64,000 nucleotides of DNA, taken from positions 1-64,000 of the forward strand of contig JAOVVO010000144.1 in NCBI GenBank assembly GCA_028564675.1, written 5' to 3'. Of this stretch, positions 50,055-63,034 are shown in pieces; the stretch's first letter is position 1, and the number at the start of each line of letters is the position of its first letter. This stretch comes from Onchocerca lupi. Lineage: Eukaryota > Nematoda > Chromadorea > Rhabditida > Onchocercidae. The notes under the pieces were generated by a model that had not been told where the DNA came from, searched no databases, and saw only the letters and a list, made by a program, of their open reading frames with translations. Position numbers and translations under genes: made by a program.

Positions 50055-50822
50055 CACGGTCAGAAAAATCGCAAAATAGATTTTTACATTGAGGATGCGA
50101 AGTTTAACTGTTCTGGAGATGGGTGAACGGTACTGTTTCTCTTCCAACTCCAGGAAATCCTGGATTCTCACTTTTTTTCTAGCATTGATTCTGTGAAGCA
50201 TTTCTGATGCAAAAGAAGAAAAAATATATATCTTGACTAAGAGTGTGCAAAGGGAGTGCTGCAAGGAATTAAATTGGATGTAATTTAATAAAATTAAAAA
50301 AAAAATGATAAGATGTGTGAGTCAATTTTACAAACCAGTAAAAATGGAAATAGTAACGGAACAGCTGTTAGATCATCAAAAGACCAGCTCTTGCTGTAAA
50401 TATTTAGAAACCGGGACTTCGTCGATTAGCATATCATTCATAAAATTTCAGAAAACACGATCAGCATAAATATTCTTCACAAATTTTGATAGCCTTTGAC
50501 ATGTACATCGAATTCTCGGTTATCTTTGAAGCAGATGATTTGTCGATCCACAGTAAAAAGTACATTTCTATAAATATTCTTTTTTCTTTTGCCAAATTTG
50601 TGGACAGGAAAAGTGGTATTATTATATTCCTTAATCTTCATGGTTTGATTTTAAAGCTAAATAATTGTATTATTCCAGGCTCTAAATTTTCGAATAATTG
50701 TTCGCCGCAGTATTTCCTACTGAAAGAAACAGAAAGACAATTTATTTCAATTCTCTAATTTTGTAACAAACGATAATCTTGCTATATATTTACCTATCAC
50801 TGCTCCGATATGAGTAAATATT

Positions 50823-53005
50823 TCATGGAACGCATTGAGTTTTGCCAAGAAACATCGGTGGATCAAGAAGGAGAGATTCGTTGATGGTAGTTAAAAACAG
50901 CTTAAGTCTATAAGCATCCACACCATTCAAATAATAACGAAATAATCGTTTCTCGCGGATGAATCCTAAGTTACTGTACAGGCGTAGAGCATCCGAATTG
51001 GTTACTTCGGTTTCTAATACAACCTGAAAACTGGTAAGAGTTTCAGGACAGTCCATGTGTTAGCATGAATATGAAGAAATTCATTGTTTCTGAACATTCG
51101 ATACAATAGTCAATATCAATTCGTAAGAAAACGAAGACTTAAATATATAAATATTCACTTGATCGCAGCCCATTTCTTGCATGTTTGATATAGCTTTCTG
51201 TACCAAACGAGTGCCTAAAAATGCAAAATTGTCTGCGATTTCGCAATAGGATAGATAAGGTACTTTTAAATAAAACTGATTATTTCCACCAACCTATTCC
51301 CATTTTCCGACATGACTCATCGACTGCAAGCATTGCAATATATCCACGGCGGCGATTTTCTCGACTTAAATCCAGTTTGCAGACAATCGCACCAACATAC
51401 TTATCATCATTTAGATCCAATGCCTAAATTTCATTAATTAGAACTATCTAGAAAATAAACTATAAGTAATACATCACATCTTTCAAACCAATATTGAGCT
51501 GATGATACTGCAAATAATGGATTATGCACATTTATGCTGATATTCGTCTACAAGTACTGTTATTCGTCTACAAGTTAGAAAGAGCGCAGTTGTGAAAAAG
51601 TTAACTTCAAAGATATATCTTATCATCATAGACCTTCTCAGTCGTACTACAATGTTCTTTGTGATAAGTCAATGCTATGCTAGCGAGATGATAATGAATC
51701 TAAATATCTCCGCTGCTAATATCACTGATATCCGATTCCTGTCGGAAGATAAAGATATAGCAGCAGAGAAGACTGAATTGAAAATAAAAAGCTAAGATAA
51801 GAATTATCCGAAGACATACAATGACTTCAAGAAAGAAATATATAAAGCATGATACAGAACAGTTCAATGTCGCAAAAAATAGCGACAATTAAGAACACCG
51901 CCAGAGGCGAATGGAATAGACAAAGGAAAATGGAGAGCTTTTGGTAAGTTGAAGACAATATTCTAGCAGCAATGAATAGCTTGAATACCGAAACTTCAGA
52001 CATAAATGATAAAAACGTAAACGAAAATTTTGTATGATTGAATGATGGAATGTTCAACAAGAATAACAGCAACAACAACAATAGCATGTGCTACTGTTAA
52101 AGAAAGATAAATAGAAAGGGTTTTACAAAAAGAAAAAGTCTTTTCTCACAAAAGACATCATGTGGGTAAAATGAAAAATGTGGTGAAGAGGAGAAAATCA
52201 CCGCTGGGGGAACTGCAAATTGACATCCACGGGAACAAATCGTTGTATCGTCTCTGAATGCGAACAAGAAAACGTCTTGATAAATATAAATAAGCAAGAA
52301 TTACTGATAAGCATCAACATATATCCCATTAATTCATTTTTCTCCGAGCAATGATTTTTTAAAAAAGATTACCAGCAAGCATAATTTTGGCCAATTATGT
52401 ATGAAATAGCGATAAGTGTAGATGGAATAAGGCTCGCTAAGCACTTTCGTTATAAGTCGCATAATGTCGACCATTTGATATTCATTCTCGTATTCAACTA
52501 TATGGATACGTCTTATTTTTATGCTGGATACTATTGTTTGACTTTCTGCTTCCGCAACTGAACCATTCGGTATACATCCTTCTATTGTACATTGTGTCAC
52601 TTGAGCATCGTTCGTCTCACCAACTTGCTCCGTGACGATCTAGAAATTCGATCCAGAAAGGTAACAGACAAAAAGTAATACGTTTAAGAAAGAGTCTTCA
52701 GAACAGATTATTATAAGAGTATGTTTTAAAGTTGTTAACATAGCCCAGATATATAGAAAAACCAGACAAGTATTAAAATATATGATTAAATTTCACGATT
52801 TGAAAAATAGATAAAAATTATAACTTGCCTTTTCCGTTTCAATTTGTCCCTTTTTTATTTTATCCGTTTCTTCGTTACATTTGCCAGCACTAGCTTTGTT
52901 TGTTAAAGCTAAGCAGCGCTTCAATGTTAAGATGGTTTCATCCAATATTTCCACGGAATTATTGTTATTACTAACATGAGGATATACTTCAACCTTCTTC
53001 TCCAT
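50823..53005 (-). CDS. NAA30: NAA30, catalytic subunit of NatC N-terminal acetyltransferase
   Basis: GNAT-fold enzyme that acetylates protein N termini such as Met-Leu, Met-Ile and Met-Phe as part of NatC. Five exons (52829-53005, 52373-52639, 51294-51423, 51159-51214, 50823-51023) give 276 residues. Conserved blocks: MRLITKVLSEPYSIYTYRYF and HNWPKLCLL, then VGAIVCKLDL, RRRGYIAMLAVDESCRKMGI (acetyl-CoA loop, Q/RxxGxG/A type), VVLETEVTNSDALRLYSNLG and KRLFRYYLNGVDAYRLKL. These are nearly the human NAA30 core. The N-terminal 59 residues are poorly conserved, and the protein is shorter than the human one there. Start: the ATG at 53005 is used because no other in-frame ATG precedes it within the open frame. 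Intron 1 uses a GC donor (gcaagt). NatC partners NAA35 and NAA38 are not in this window. Confidence 0.94.
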
Positions 53006-53966
53006 ATCATAACATGAAAACACCGAAAATTAAATGAATGAAATCGCCTGTCAGACGATTGAAACATGTTATCATAATATTGTTGTTATGTGCAAAAACG
53101 AGATGCAGTTTTGATCAGTTTTCGCCTAAAATTAAAAAAAAAGACCATCATAAATCAAATAGTTTTTCTTCAGTTCCGAATACCAGTTACCGAACTATCC
53201 AAACATGGATTAATTTGAAGGTTCTGTGAGTTTGCTAAAGAAAAACATTAATTTTTGAAATTGGGTTTAAACAATCACCATACTAATTAACAAAGACTAA
53301 GTAACAATATTAATATAATGAAGGCCCACATCAATTAGTAACTACAAAGTAGGAATGAATATATACTGGCTTCATTTTGTATCCAAATTAATATTTATGC
53401 CCAAGATCTAATGCTTCATATTCTGCCATCTTCGAATTATTGTCTAAAATACACAAAGTAAACAAACTTTTCCGAGTTCAATATAATTTTCGCAAAGATA
53501 TGTGACATAAAATAGATTTATGCTATGTCCGAAAAATTTTAAGATTTGCAAAAGCGAATAATAAGATAGTCATCTTACAAATCCTAAAATTGCTCAGTTA
53601 ACATTAGCAGAAGCATTCATTTGAGTCCCACATAAGAAGCAAATCAAAAAATATGAAACATGCTGGATTTTTCATGAGATACGCTCCGAACATAACGTAG
53701 TATATCAATGTCTTGGATAACCGATTTTTATTTTCATGAGAACTAGTCAATGTTTTTAGATATTCTTTATTTCACTTCGATTAGTGCATCATAAATTTTA
53801 TGCATCACAATTAAAACTAGCAAAATTATCATCGATAACAATCTAGAAATAAAGAATCGAAGAATAAACGAATGAGAGCACTATATGGATCGCAAATTTC
53901 GATAAAGTTTAAATTAATGAGGATTAAAGTTAATTGGAAGTCATTGTCTGTATATAATTAAAGAGA
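53006..53966. other. Short intergenic stretch, NAA30 to MSP-domain gene
   Basis: About 960 bases between two same-strand genes; AT-rich. I see no gene or strong repeat. It serves as NAA30 promoter and the 3' flank of the MSP-domain gene. Confidence 0.5.
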
Positions 53967-55931
53967 TTACTCATCATCTCCATTACGTTTGTAACTGCTT
54001 ATGATTCCTAGAAAATAGAAAAATATGATCAACAGAAGCAATCCAAGCAGAGAATTTTTTGATTGTTGATTGAGCCAGTCTATAATACTATTCACTATTT
54101 CTTCCAGCTTAGCCTCAGCTTTTTCTTCCGGTTCTTTTCTAAGAGAATGCGCTTGTTCGAACACTATGAGCTCTCTAGAATCATATAAAGAATCTTTAAA
54201 AAGAAATGAAAGAAATATTAGATAATTTATTTGATTTACTGCATTAAAATTATTCTTAGAGATTTGATTTTATGGCAAACATATACATCAGGAAATGGAA
54301 CCGTAATTACTGTTTCTAGTAATTACTGTTTTTAGTGACTGAATTTTTTGGTAGAATAGTTCGCTCGGTTCTTGCAAATGTTGAATACTAGGATGCTTTA
54401 TCCTCTCATTATCTCTTCAAAAATAAGAAAAACCTTGATGTCAGTCGAGAGTACTCATCAGTAGCTGCATCTAGCATTAACTGTTCGACTGGCGGTTTAT
54501 CTAAATTACAAGTTTGACCGGACACGACTTTGCCTAAAAAGTATATCAATAATGACATAATAGAAATATGATAAGATACGTGAAGAATTGAAAACTTACC
54601 TATAAGCCTTGTCAGAGTATGCTTTTCATTTTTCGTTTTGTCATGAAGAAAATCCAAAACAAGAAGCATTTTCGGTTGCTGTGCATCAGACCATTTCTCG
54701 ACATTCGCTTCACGTCGCCATGTTAAGGTACATTTCGCTGAACCATGCGCATCAATATGACCTTTTGCGCTTGGCAGTGCCTAAAAGCATAAAAGTGAAT
54801 TTATCCAAACCATCTGCAAATTTTATATAAATTCCGCTTTTCTCATACGTCACATTCTTGTCTAAAATACTGCAGGAAAGTAAAAACAAGATCAATATGT
54901 TTGAAAATTCCTAAATTAAAGCTGTATTTACAAAATCCGGCACAGATAAATAGTACAAACAGAGATATCTGGACCGGGTTCACTTTTCAGTCTGAATTGT
55001 AACGGCCGTTCACTAATATTGCTCAGCAGAAGTTGTACACGCGCAACATTCGGTAACTCGTTTATTGGAGCAAAATGTAATAATGTTGCCCTAAAACAAA
55101 TTAAAATCGTTTGTTCTAGCTCATCAATCTTCGAAATATTCTTCCCCAAGTACAGAAAACTTGACCTTCCATTTTGAAATTTCCACAGTCAAGAATTGTA
55201 TAAAGATAAACGACCCTACCTTCGGCGTCTAGGACTTCTTGTTCGTATACTTTTTTCCTGCACAACTTTCTCCTCCACTTTTTGAATTTGTTTGTAATGT
55301 CTTATTGGAATCGATCTTTTCGGAATTGATTTAACATTCTTCGAGAAATTTTGGTTACGCTGGTTTTTAAATGTTGAAGTTATGGTAGCATCGAATTCTT
55401 TATTTTCGGTTTGTTCACTTTCGCTGAATGCTCCCGTTGATGTGAAAATCTTGTGGGAATCTCCGTTTTGCCTTTTGCCTTTTTCTGGATCTTGATCATC
55501 CCTTCAAAAAAAAAAAAAAAAACGATTAATCCATGCTAGTCCCGAATTGACTTTTCATGACTAGAAATTTACATTATTTTGTTATCATCTGCTGATGTTC
55601 AACAAAATTTAATCAAAACTTTAGAAGTGAAACAAATTTGCTTCGGGTATTTGGTAAACAAAAATTTGAAATGTATTTCTCCTTTCATTTCTAAAGACAC
55701 GTTTTGAACGAACAGTTCTGATCAACAGCAGAACTCCAACGATAACTCTTAAATAGCTCTCGGAATTTAGAATATTGCCAGAATACTTTTCCTTTACATA
55801 TGATAACACGTTTGACGGAAAAAAGTAATTTCAAGTACAAACCCATGAATATCCGACATGCTTACTGCCAAGCGACCGTCCAATACAATCAGAAAAGACC
55901 GAATGCTATAAGAAAACAACTGCGCTAACAT
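53967..55931 (-). CDS. Tail-anchored MSP-domain protein (VAP/MOSPD-like)
   Basis: Six exons (55843-55931, 55220-55501, 54961-55090, 54600-54780, 54434-54533, 53967-54174) give 329 residues with agreeing phases. A polar, basic N-terminal region (about residues 30-125, with KRSIPIRHYKQ) precedes an MSP-type immunoglobulin fold: LLHFAPINELPNVARVQLLL, SNISERPLQFRLKSEPGPDI, then GHIDAHGSAKCTLTW. A charged helix follows, then a single C-terminal membrane span (LLGLLLLIIFFYFLGII) and a short basic tail. Tail anchoring plus an MSP fold is the plan of VAP and MOSPD proteins, which sit in the ER and bind FFAT motifs at contact sites. The second MSP half is shorter than in VAP, so FFAT binding is uncertain. 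The first exon (MLAQLFSYSIRSF) is the weakest part of the model, and the GTTTGT donor of exon 3 was chosen by homology. Confidence 0.82.
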
Positions 55932-56722
55932 TTTCAAAACAAAATTTAAAAATCTTTTTCTTTCTTTTTGGCTAGCAACCCATCTGTAGAAAAAAAATAT
56001 ATCAGCACTTCCCAACCAAGTATCCTCACTTTATTTTTTTTTAGATGTCAATATCACTGTCACATCAGTAGCAGCACATGATCGACCCGCGACCCTGCTG
56101 ATATATTCAGCAATAAATTCATATCTTGGAATAAAAACAGTATAAATTAGATTTTACTGCCTCCCTCAGTTCTCTGGATTTCTTCATATTCTTGACTTTG
56201 ATATTATTCATCTAAATAATAAAAAAAATTTTGATCATCATGAAAAAATTGCATGAAACACAGAAACCGGAAATCGACAAAATGATTTGAAAAATGCAAT
56301 CAAGGATATCCGCTAACAATTTTCATTTGCATAACACATAGAAAATAATGAAACATAAAGTAAGAACTGATAAAACAAACAATTCGGATTCAAAGAAAAA
56401 TGGAAACAAATCTGCAGCTTCTTAGGCATCTCAATAAATCGATAAAGTCTTCAACTGGAATGGATAACTGGACAGCATTATATCGAAATGGAGCTGCCGA
56501 AACTTGAAAAATCCCTTAAATTAATAAAAAAATGTGATTTCTCGAGAGCACCTACAAAATCTTTGAATGTAACATCGAAAATCCGAATCCTGAAGAGAGA
56601 AAAAAAGAAATGAAACTCGAAAAACTGATCGAGACATTTCTTTCAACATTCTAACAAAGTTGCAACTTATAAAAAGATTTAAAACAGCCACTGTAAAAAT
56701 GAAAAAATTTAAAGCAACTGGA
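55932..56722. other. Intergenic, MSP-domain gene to prmt-1
   Basis: AT-rich stretch of 790 bases. The minus-strand frame at 56521-56772 overlaps the prmt-1 stop region and is not coding. Confidence 0.5.
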
Positions 56723-59700
56723 TCAGTGCATCGTATACGTATTTTCTTCTTCCACGTCGCATACATCACCATGAAATTGGACAGAGATTTTAAAATCTAA
56801 ATCTCTTTCATTTCGAGCATTCGGTGCTACTGAAAATGTTCCTGTAATTTCTTCATTCTTCTTACACGTTAGCGCATCCTGAAAATTACAATTTACTTAT
56901 TAAGTGTAAACAATAAATGAATAATAAACGGGCATAATTTCCGCATTAGATCATGGTTATATACACAAAAAAAGTACGAATCAAAACTGAATTATGGCTT
57001 CTCATCTCAATATTTATAAACTAAGAAATTGGAACCAAAGCGAGAAGTGAATACTGAAGATGAAGAAGATGGAAAATCGTTCATATTTTAAATAATAAAT
57101 GACCTGCAGATAAAACACTGTTTGTTTCCAGTGCGTGTACTGACAATCGGGTCCGGTAGAAAAACCAGTCCGTTTATGACATTTGGAAAATTCTACTGTG
57201 AAGAATGTAACCAATGCTTGCACATAATCATTTCTTGTTATTCGTAGTGAGAAATTATTTGTCCAGGTTAGATCTTCCACTTTAACAGTGTATAAATCAA
57301 CATCCTAAAAAGTTTTCAGGTTATTTATTAAAAGTGCACATGCACATATTGGATGCTTATAACAGCTGAACCTTAAGATAATCGAAAAATCATTATAAAG
57401 ATGACTAATATTGCAATATTATTTCTTAAGAAGATCATTAACATTAAATTTTTCCTTTCATGCTCACCACTTGAATAGTTCTTGTTACAGAAATAATCAA
57501 AGAAATAAACTCTTCATTATTGCATCTTTGAAGATTTCTGCACACAACAAGTGGATGAAAACTTGCAAAAAATGAAGCATTTCCAAAATTTCTGTTAAAA
57601 ACTACTAAAAAGAATTTTATTGCAACTACTAAAAGAATTAAGAACTTTCAGATAAGTCAGTTGATATTACTAATCCATATTAATTCTAAGATCTTTGAGA
57701 AAATGATGCTGCAATTTGTGAGAATAAGACAAGTTACTGAAATTATCATGAATATAGTAATGCTGCACAGACAAAGAAAGAAACAATAAAACTTACGCAA
57801 ATCAGACAGTTATTGGTAACAACTTGAGCGTGATCAACAACATCAACTAATGGCTCCGTGATAGCTACACGTCGAATACTCGACATATTAAAGCCATAAA
57901 CATTATCCCACCTAAAAAAAGAAAAAATCTATTCCAATGTTTACTTTGACAAACAAATAAAGGCTAAACTTGATAAATGAATTGCTTTTTGCTACATACA
58001 AACAGTAAATATTAAATGTTTATATACCAATTAATTTTATCCTCTTTATACTGCCGATCCTCAATGGCACATAAGAAGAGTTTCGCTTTGTCTGGAAACA
58101 GAGCACCGTCCGATTTCAGCCATTTATCACGAGCATAAATCACTGTATTTAGCATCGATTCATAGAATAAGCAATAGCCCATCCATTCGGATATAATAAT
58201 ATCAACCTATCATAATACATAAATAATGGTGGTGTAGAAAATGTATACGTATATCCTTTGTTCAAATTATTCTTTTAATATTTCCCATTCAAAGTTTGCA
58301 ATGTGAAGGTTTCTGCACCATAAAAAACAAATGGAAAAAATTTGAAGGGAATTAAAAATCTCTCCAAATTTCCATATTTTTGTCGGTAAACCGAAATGCT
58401 GGCATATCGAAATGTTGTTTATAATAAACATTGGCAATTTCACAATGTAACCATCAATTCATATTGTGCACAATGGTTTTTTTTTTTCTCATCATCTAAT
58501 AATGCTCATATACTTCGTTTAAGAGTTGTAAATGGCTGTGAAACATGTTGTAAATGGTTGTAAAACATGCTAATGTCTGTAATTTCGTAAGGATTAACAT
58601 CATGCTCTTTGTCTAAAGGATTGCCAATAGTAGTAATCATGTCAATTGTCGAATAATGTAGGGACCAAATTCTTTTTCTTTCTTTAAATGTTTTAAGCAT
58701 TACTTATCTCCTATCCTTTAGTCTTATCCATATCAATCTTTTTATATGATTAATGTATAACCTCCGCCCCTATCAAGGATGACTATACAAAAGCGGAACT
58801 TTCTGGAGCAGCACCAATGCATGAACAAATCACTAGCAACGGCGGCAACAATCTCTGGAAGACTCCTATCATCAGTGCAACAAGGCTAGTGGCGGTTCAA
58901 TATCTACAAGTGTCGACACCATCAATTCATCAGCAACAAGAGAATTACCGTCAGCATCAGTGCCAAAACGTTCCTGGCCAATATCAAGCAAACTCAACGA
59001 AGCACAAACAACCATTCGTCAAAGGACCACTACTGGTATTACTTTTATTACTCGCATACTGTTTTATTTTTTCACATTAATTGTTGTTTGCAAGTTGCGA
59101 TATTGTTTCTAATATCGTGTAACCTAACAAAAGCTATTGTTGACCTAGTCAAGTTACAGCAGCGAAAAGATTTCGAACCCAACGACTCTAAAATTCTAAG
59201 TAACTAATCAAACAGAAATCCTCCTTCTCCTACAATTTTAAGTAAACAGAACCTTTTCAATGCCATCGGGTAACTCTTTTATATCTTCAACTTTCCCATG
59301 GATAACTTCAATAATATTTTCCAAATTATTATCTTTTACAATCTGCTTGGATTGTGTGGCCATATTCGAAAATTCAATCTACAAAATACAGAATAAGAAA
59401 TCTAACCATTTGATCGGATGAATTTACCTAAAGTTTCTGGCTAACCATTTTATTGCCACTTCCTTACTGAAGAGAAAAAGAAGGAATTTCACGCGTTACA
59501 AAATTACCCATTTTTCACTGAAGAAATGGTTTTAATATAAATATAACTCAGAAGTAAAACTATGCTGTTTTTCTTAGTTTTAAATAGCGAAATGAATTTG
59601 AGGAACTATCACCACCTTTTCTGATATTCTCTTTAAAAAACTAATTTTATTAGAATTATTCCAAAAAAGCTTTGGCAAAAATAAACATTTTTTATAATCT

Positions 59701-60202
59701 TGAGGAAAATAAATGAAAATGCTTTAATAATCGAAGATGCTGACCGCAATAACTTTCTTCGCACCAGCTTTAGCCGCAAACATAGACAAGATACCCGTCC
59801 CTGAACCAACATCCATGACAACCTTATCTTTGAACAAATGCTTATTGTGATATATAGCATTTCGATATGTTATAGTCCGCACTTCATCTTTTAACATTTC
59901 CTGTATATTGAAGAAATTTGCCAGTACAAGCATATAAAAGAGACATTCATTAGTACTAAGCATCATGAATTACAATATTCTTTCATTATATTACAACTCT
60001 TACGAAACTGAGCTGTAAAAATTTCTAAGAATGGCATTCATAAACTTTTTTTATCAGAACTCTAAAAAGATTGAACGCAAACTTCATGTATCCCAAAATG
60101 AGCATACGAATCGAAGTAGTAATCTTTGCTAGTCATTTCATTGTAAGCTGGCCTCTTGTAATCACTGCCATCGATAGTACCATTTTGGGTTGCTGTTTCC
60201 AT
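56723..60202 (-). CDS. prmt-1: PRMT1, type I protein arginine methyltransferase
   Basis: Adds asymmetric dimethyl groups to arginines, typically in RGG proteins and histone H4 R3. Seven exons (60083-60202, 59745-59900, 59253-59378, 58028-58206, 57797-57911, 57104-57304, 56723-56878) give 350 residues; the C. elegans protein is about the same. Motifs: YYFDSYAHFGIHEEML, S-adenosylmethionine site VVMDVGSGTGILSMFAAKAG, post-I acidic IEFSN (glutamate at the methionine-donor site), double-E loop SEWMGYCLFYESML, and the THW loop YTHWKQTVFY. The C terminus is EEENTYTMH. All catalytic residues are present. The ATG at 60202 is immediately preceded by a TTTTCAG acceptor, so it is either a trans-splice site or an internal exon boundary. 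The large introns contain AT-rich filler and small repeats (58520-58570). Confidence 0.96.
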
Positions 60203-62836
60203 CTGAAAATTTCTTTACATCAGAAACTATGCAAATTAATAAATCCATAGTATATTTTACTGATATGTTTTTAAATCTTTAACATTTCTCCTATATATGT
60301 TTTAATAATAGAAGTAAACAGAAATAAATGAGTTTTATAACGTATTTATGCTTACAACTTGTTACCACTCATTATAATCCATTTATTAGAAATATATATG
60401 TTTACTTATCATTGCACTTCACTTAAATGTTTACTTATCACTGTCATACGAGTATACTTTATAACCGACAGGTTTCTGAACAAAATATTTTAAACGTTGC
60501 TGCGAAAGCTCGAAGAAAAAATGCATCTCTCTGCGTTCGAATCCCAGACCTTAACTGCTCTCGCGCCAGTTCGATATTTATGACCTAGTCAGAATTCAGC
60601 TTCACCTACACCTTTCTTGCGATTGCGATGTTTAACATCAGATATTTTGCAACAACTTTGATAATGTAAAAGATATCTTCCATAACTTCCCGTTGGATAC
60701 TGCCCGATGGCAACTGTCCCGCTGATATCCAACATCATATTTCAGTATTTTACCGAACATTTATCCGTAAATAGACAACATTCCCCACCTCATGCAACCC
60801 TACTACCTATGCTCACCACGTGCTACTTGGCTACAGAGAATTTTGCGTGTCGGTTTGCAACATCGATATATTAGTATGTTACACTGCCTGGTTGATGTGC
60901 AACATTGTTATCCCTGTATGTGTTATAATTTATTTAAAATTTTGTGCTTTTAAAAAATTAATTGCAATTCAAATTTCAAGTGGATACTGAATTTGTATGT
61001 CAATTTTTCAAGTAATTTATGATTTAAATTAATGTGATTATGTTTCATAATCACATTAATTTAAATCATAAATTAGTATCATCCATATTAGCTGATCAAC
61101 TATATACATCATCTGTTATTTAAGATATTTTAATAGTTCGAGGAACTTTCCATAGTATACTCTCGCGCATATTTAAGGAATCACTTGGTTCTTTTACTGA
61201 TATAAGATTCACTCAATAAACCGTCGAGTGGTTATTCTTCATAAAGAATAGGTAAAATCCTTTACCGGTTCATTTGAATTTCAAATTCACCAAAATTTAC
61301 CTTACTTACTGATTTTTTTTTCTCTCTCTCATCATAAAATTATATATGCAAATGTTTGGAAGTGTTTTTAAATGAATTGTTACATTATGTAACAGAAATA
61401 TCGCAACGATTTTCATCCATTTACTTTGATCTTTCAGCCAAAGGAACTTTCTTTCAAAATGATAAAAATAGAGATGAAAACGATTCCACAAGGTTTCTGG
61501 ATATAACTGAATAAATAAACAGACAAAACATGTGATGAAAAAATACTAATTGCGAAGCTAATAATATATACTTGAAGGCGTTGATCTAAGATTTGACGTT
61601 GGATTCTAGTTCTATGAATATTTTGTCAACATATTTGTCGCACCTTTTGATAATTCTGCAAATCTTTTCTTTTTTTTTCGAAAAGGAATTGCTTCAATAC
61701 TATGCAAATTTCACTTTATCAAAAAATCGCGATGCAGGAACAAAAATTCTACTTCTATGTTAATATAATGTGAAAAGCGAATCTGAAAGATTAAAATTTG
61801 AAAGATGAACCAATGGTTCATGCTAACATTTGATGTTCGATCATCGTGAGATAGCTAGTACGACTTAACTTTATGAAGATTATTGAAAAAACATTTAGAT
61901 ATGGATCTAAACATTGAAAAAGACCACACCTGACTGAAGACAAGAAACTTGCTGAAGATGAAAATTAGAAGGTTATTTGTTCCATTTTTTGAAATAGACA
62001 AGATTTCCAGGTGTCACATGAAAACAATTCAAATCATTGCAGAATGTTTTGCAGAAACAGATTCCGTAGTTTCGTTGATGCTGTCGTTTATCTCCCTCTT
62101 CATTGCACATTTTGCAACAGGAAACAATTTCAAAGCGACAAACCATCGAGAGCGCAACTGCAATTATGCAAGAGATTTAATTAGAACACTTGGCTGTATA
62201 TCGCAAATATTTCATAATACCTTTCAATGAGGACAGTTTATTACTTCAAATTAACAAAACTTCCTTCAGATGACACAAGATTGCATCAAATCTTGCTGCA
62301 TCATGCTTACATTCTTGAAATTCTCGCTAAATTTTCAAAATTCAATACTTTTTTCTTTTGAGAGAAAGAGAAAAAAATATTCAAGATTATATGTTCTACG
62401 AAGAAAAAAAATCAAAATCATCTTCGGATAGTTGAATGAGTAATTAATTTCGTCAAAAATCATATTATGATTGTCTTGCCGGATTCAGTCAATGTTTTCA
62501 TAATAGATTCGAGAAATTTTATTTCTTTTCTGCATCTGAAATATCACAAGAGGCGCTATCGCCAAATGAAAACTGCTTTTGAAACTCAGCTCTAGGGATT
62601 TAAAATATTTCGAAGGGATGTGAGAGCTGTATGTGTACATGGCCAAGATCAAAACTGAGTATTAACTGGACTAGCTAGTCTCGAGAGCAAAGCTTGAATG
62701 CCATAAAACAACAAAGATGAATGCTTTTTACAGACTATAATCACCGTTTAACTCAACAAGTTCATATCACTGAAATTTTCATAAGTGTTATAGGATATAT
62801 ACTTTCAACAAGTGAAGTAATATGATTATGGCTTAC
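60203..62836. other. Upstream region of prmt-1, possibly intron
   Basis: AT-rich. It contains the hairpin at 61014-61074 and a candidate 40-base exon at 61572-61611. Otherwise no features are recognised. Confidence 0.45.
61014..61074. repeat. Perfect 29-base hairpin, 3-base loop
   Basis: The arm aatttatgatttaaattaat plus gtgattatg is followed by ttt and its exact reverse complement. Confidence 0.95.
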
Positions 62837-63034
62837 GTGAAATTGACGAAGAGATTCAGAAAATAATGAGCTAATGTTCTCATCATCATCATACTGCAAG
62901 AATGAAAGCATTCAGAAACATTGGCCAAAATAACTTTGAAAAAATCAAGAAATCTGTAACCTGGAATCTATATAAATGAGGTACTCTTCCAGTCCCACAG
63001 TTATTTTAATCTTGGAAGTTAGCTTTATACTCAT
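61572..63034 (-). CDS. Candidate 5' exons (prmt-1 extension or separate gene)
   Basis: Three splice-bounded segments lie upstream of prmt-1 on its strand: 62961-63034 (ATG start, MSIKLTSKIKITVGLEEYLI), 62837-62893 (CTTGCAG acceptor, GTAAGC donor) and 61572-61611 (TTCATAG acceptor, GTATAT donor). Joined, they make 171 bases, exactly 57 codons without a stop, and would enter prmt-1 at its ATG in phase 0. Against this, the middle segment read this way encodes MMMMRTLAHY, while another frame (YDDDENISSLFSESLRQFH) looks more protein-like but cannot be joined consistently. I recognise no family. Treat as a hypothesis. Confidence 0.28.

Larger units (their letters stand above)
49043..50822. other. 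Convergent intergenic, spt-16 to NAA30
   Basis: Holds the spt-16 3' UTR, a duplicated copy of part of it, and a hairpin at 50012-50054. Minus-strand frame 50034-50264 and plus-strand frame 50486-50758 show no family features. Confidence 0.55.

Noticed and set aside
58817..59080. 87-codon plus-strand frame rich in Gln and Asn
   Set aside because: Located inside a prmt-1 intron with no supporting signals.
60470..60600. Possible tRNA or tRNA-derived element with a gttcgaatcc B-box-like motif
   Set aside because: The T stem pairs only partly, and no acceptor stem, D arm or anticodon arm could be built.
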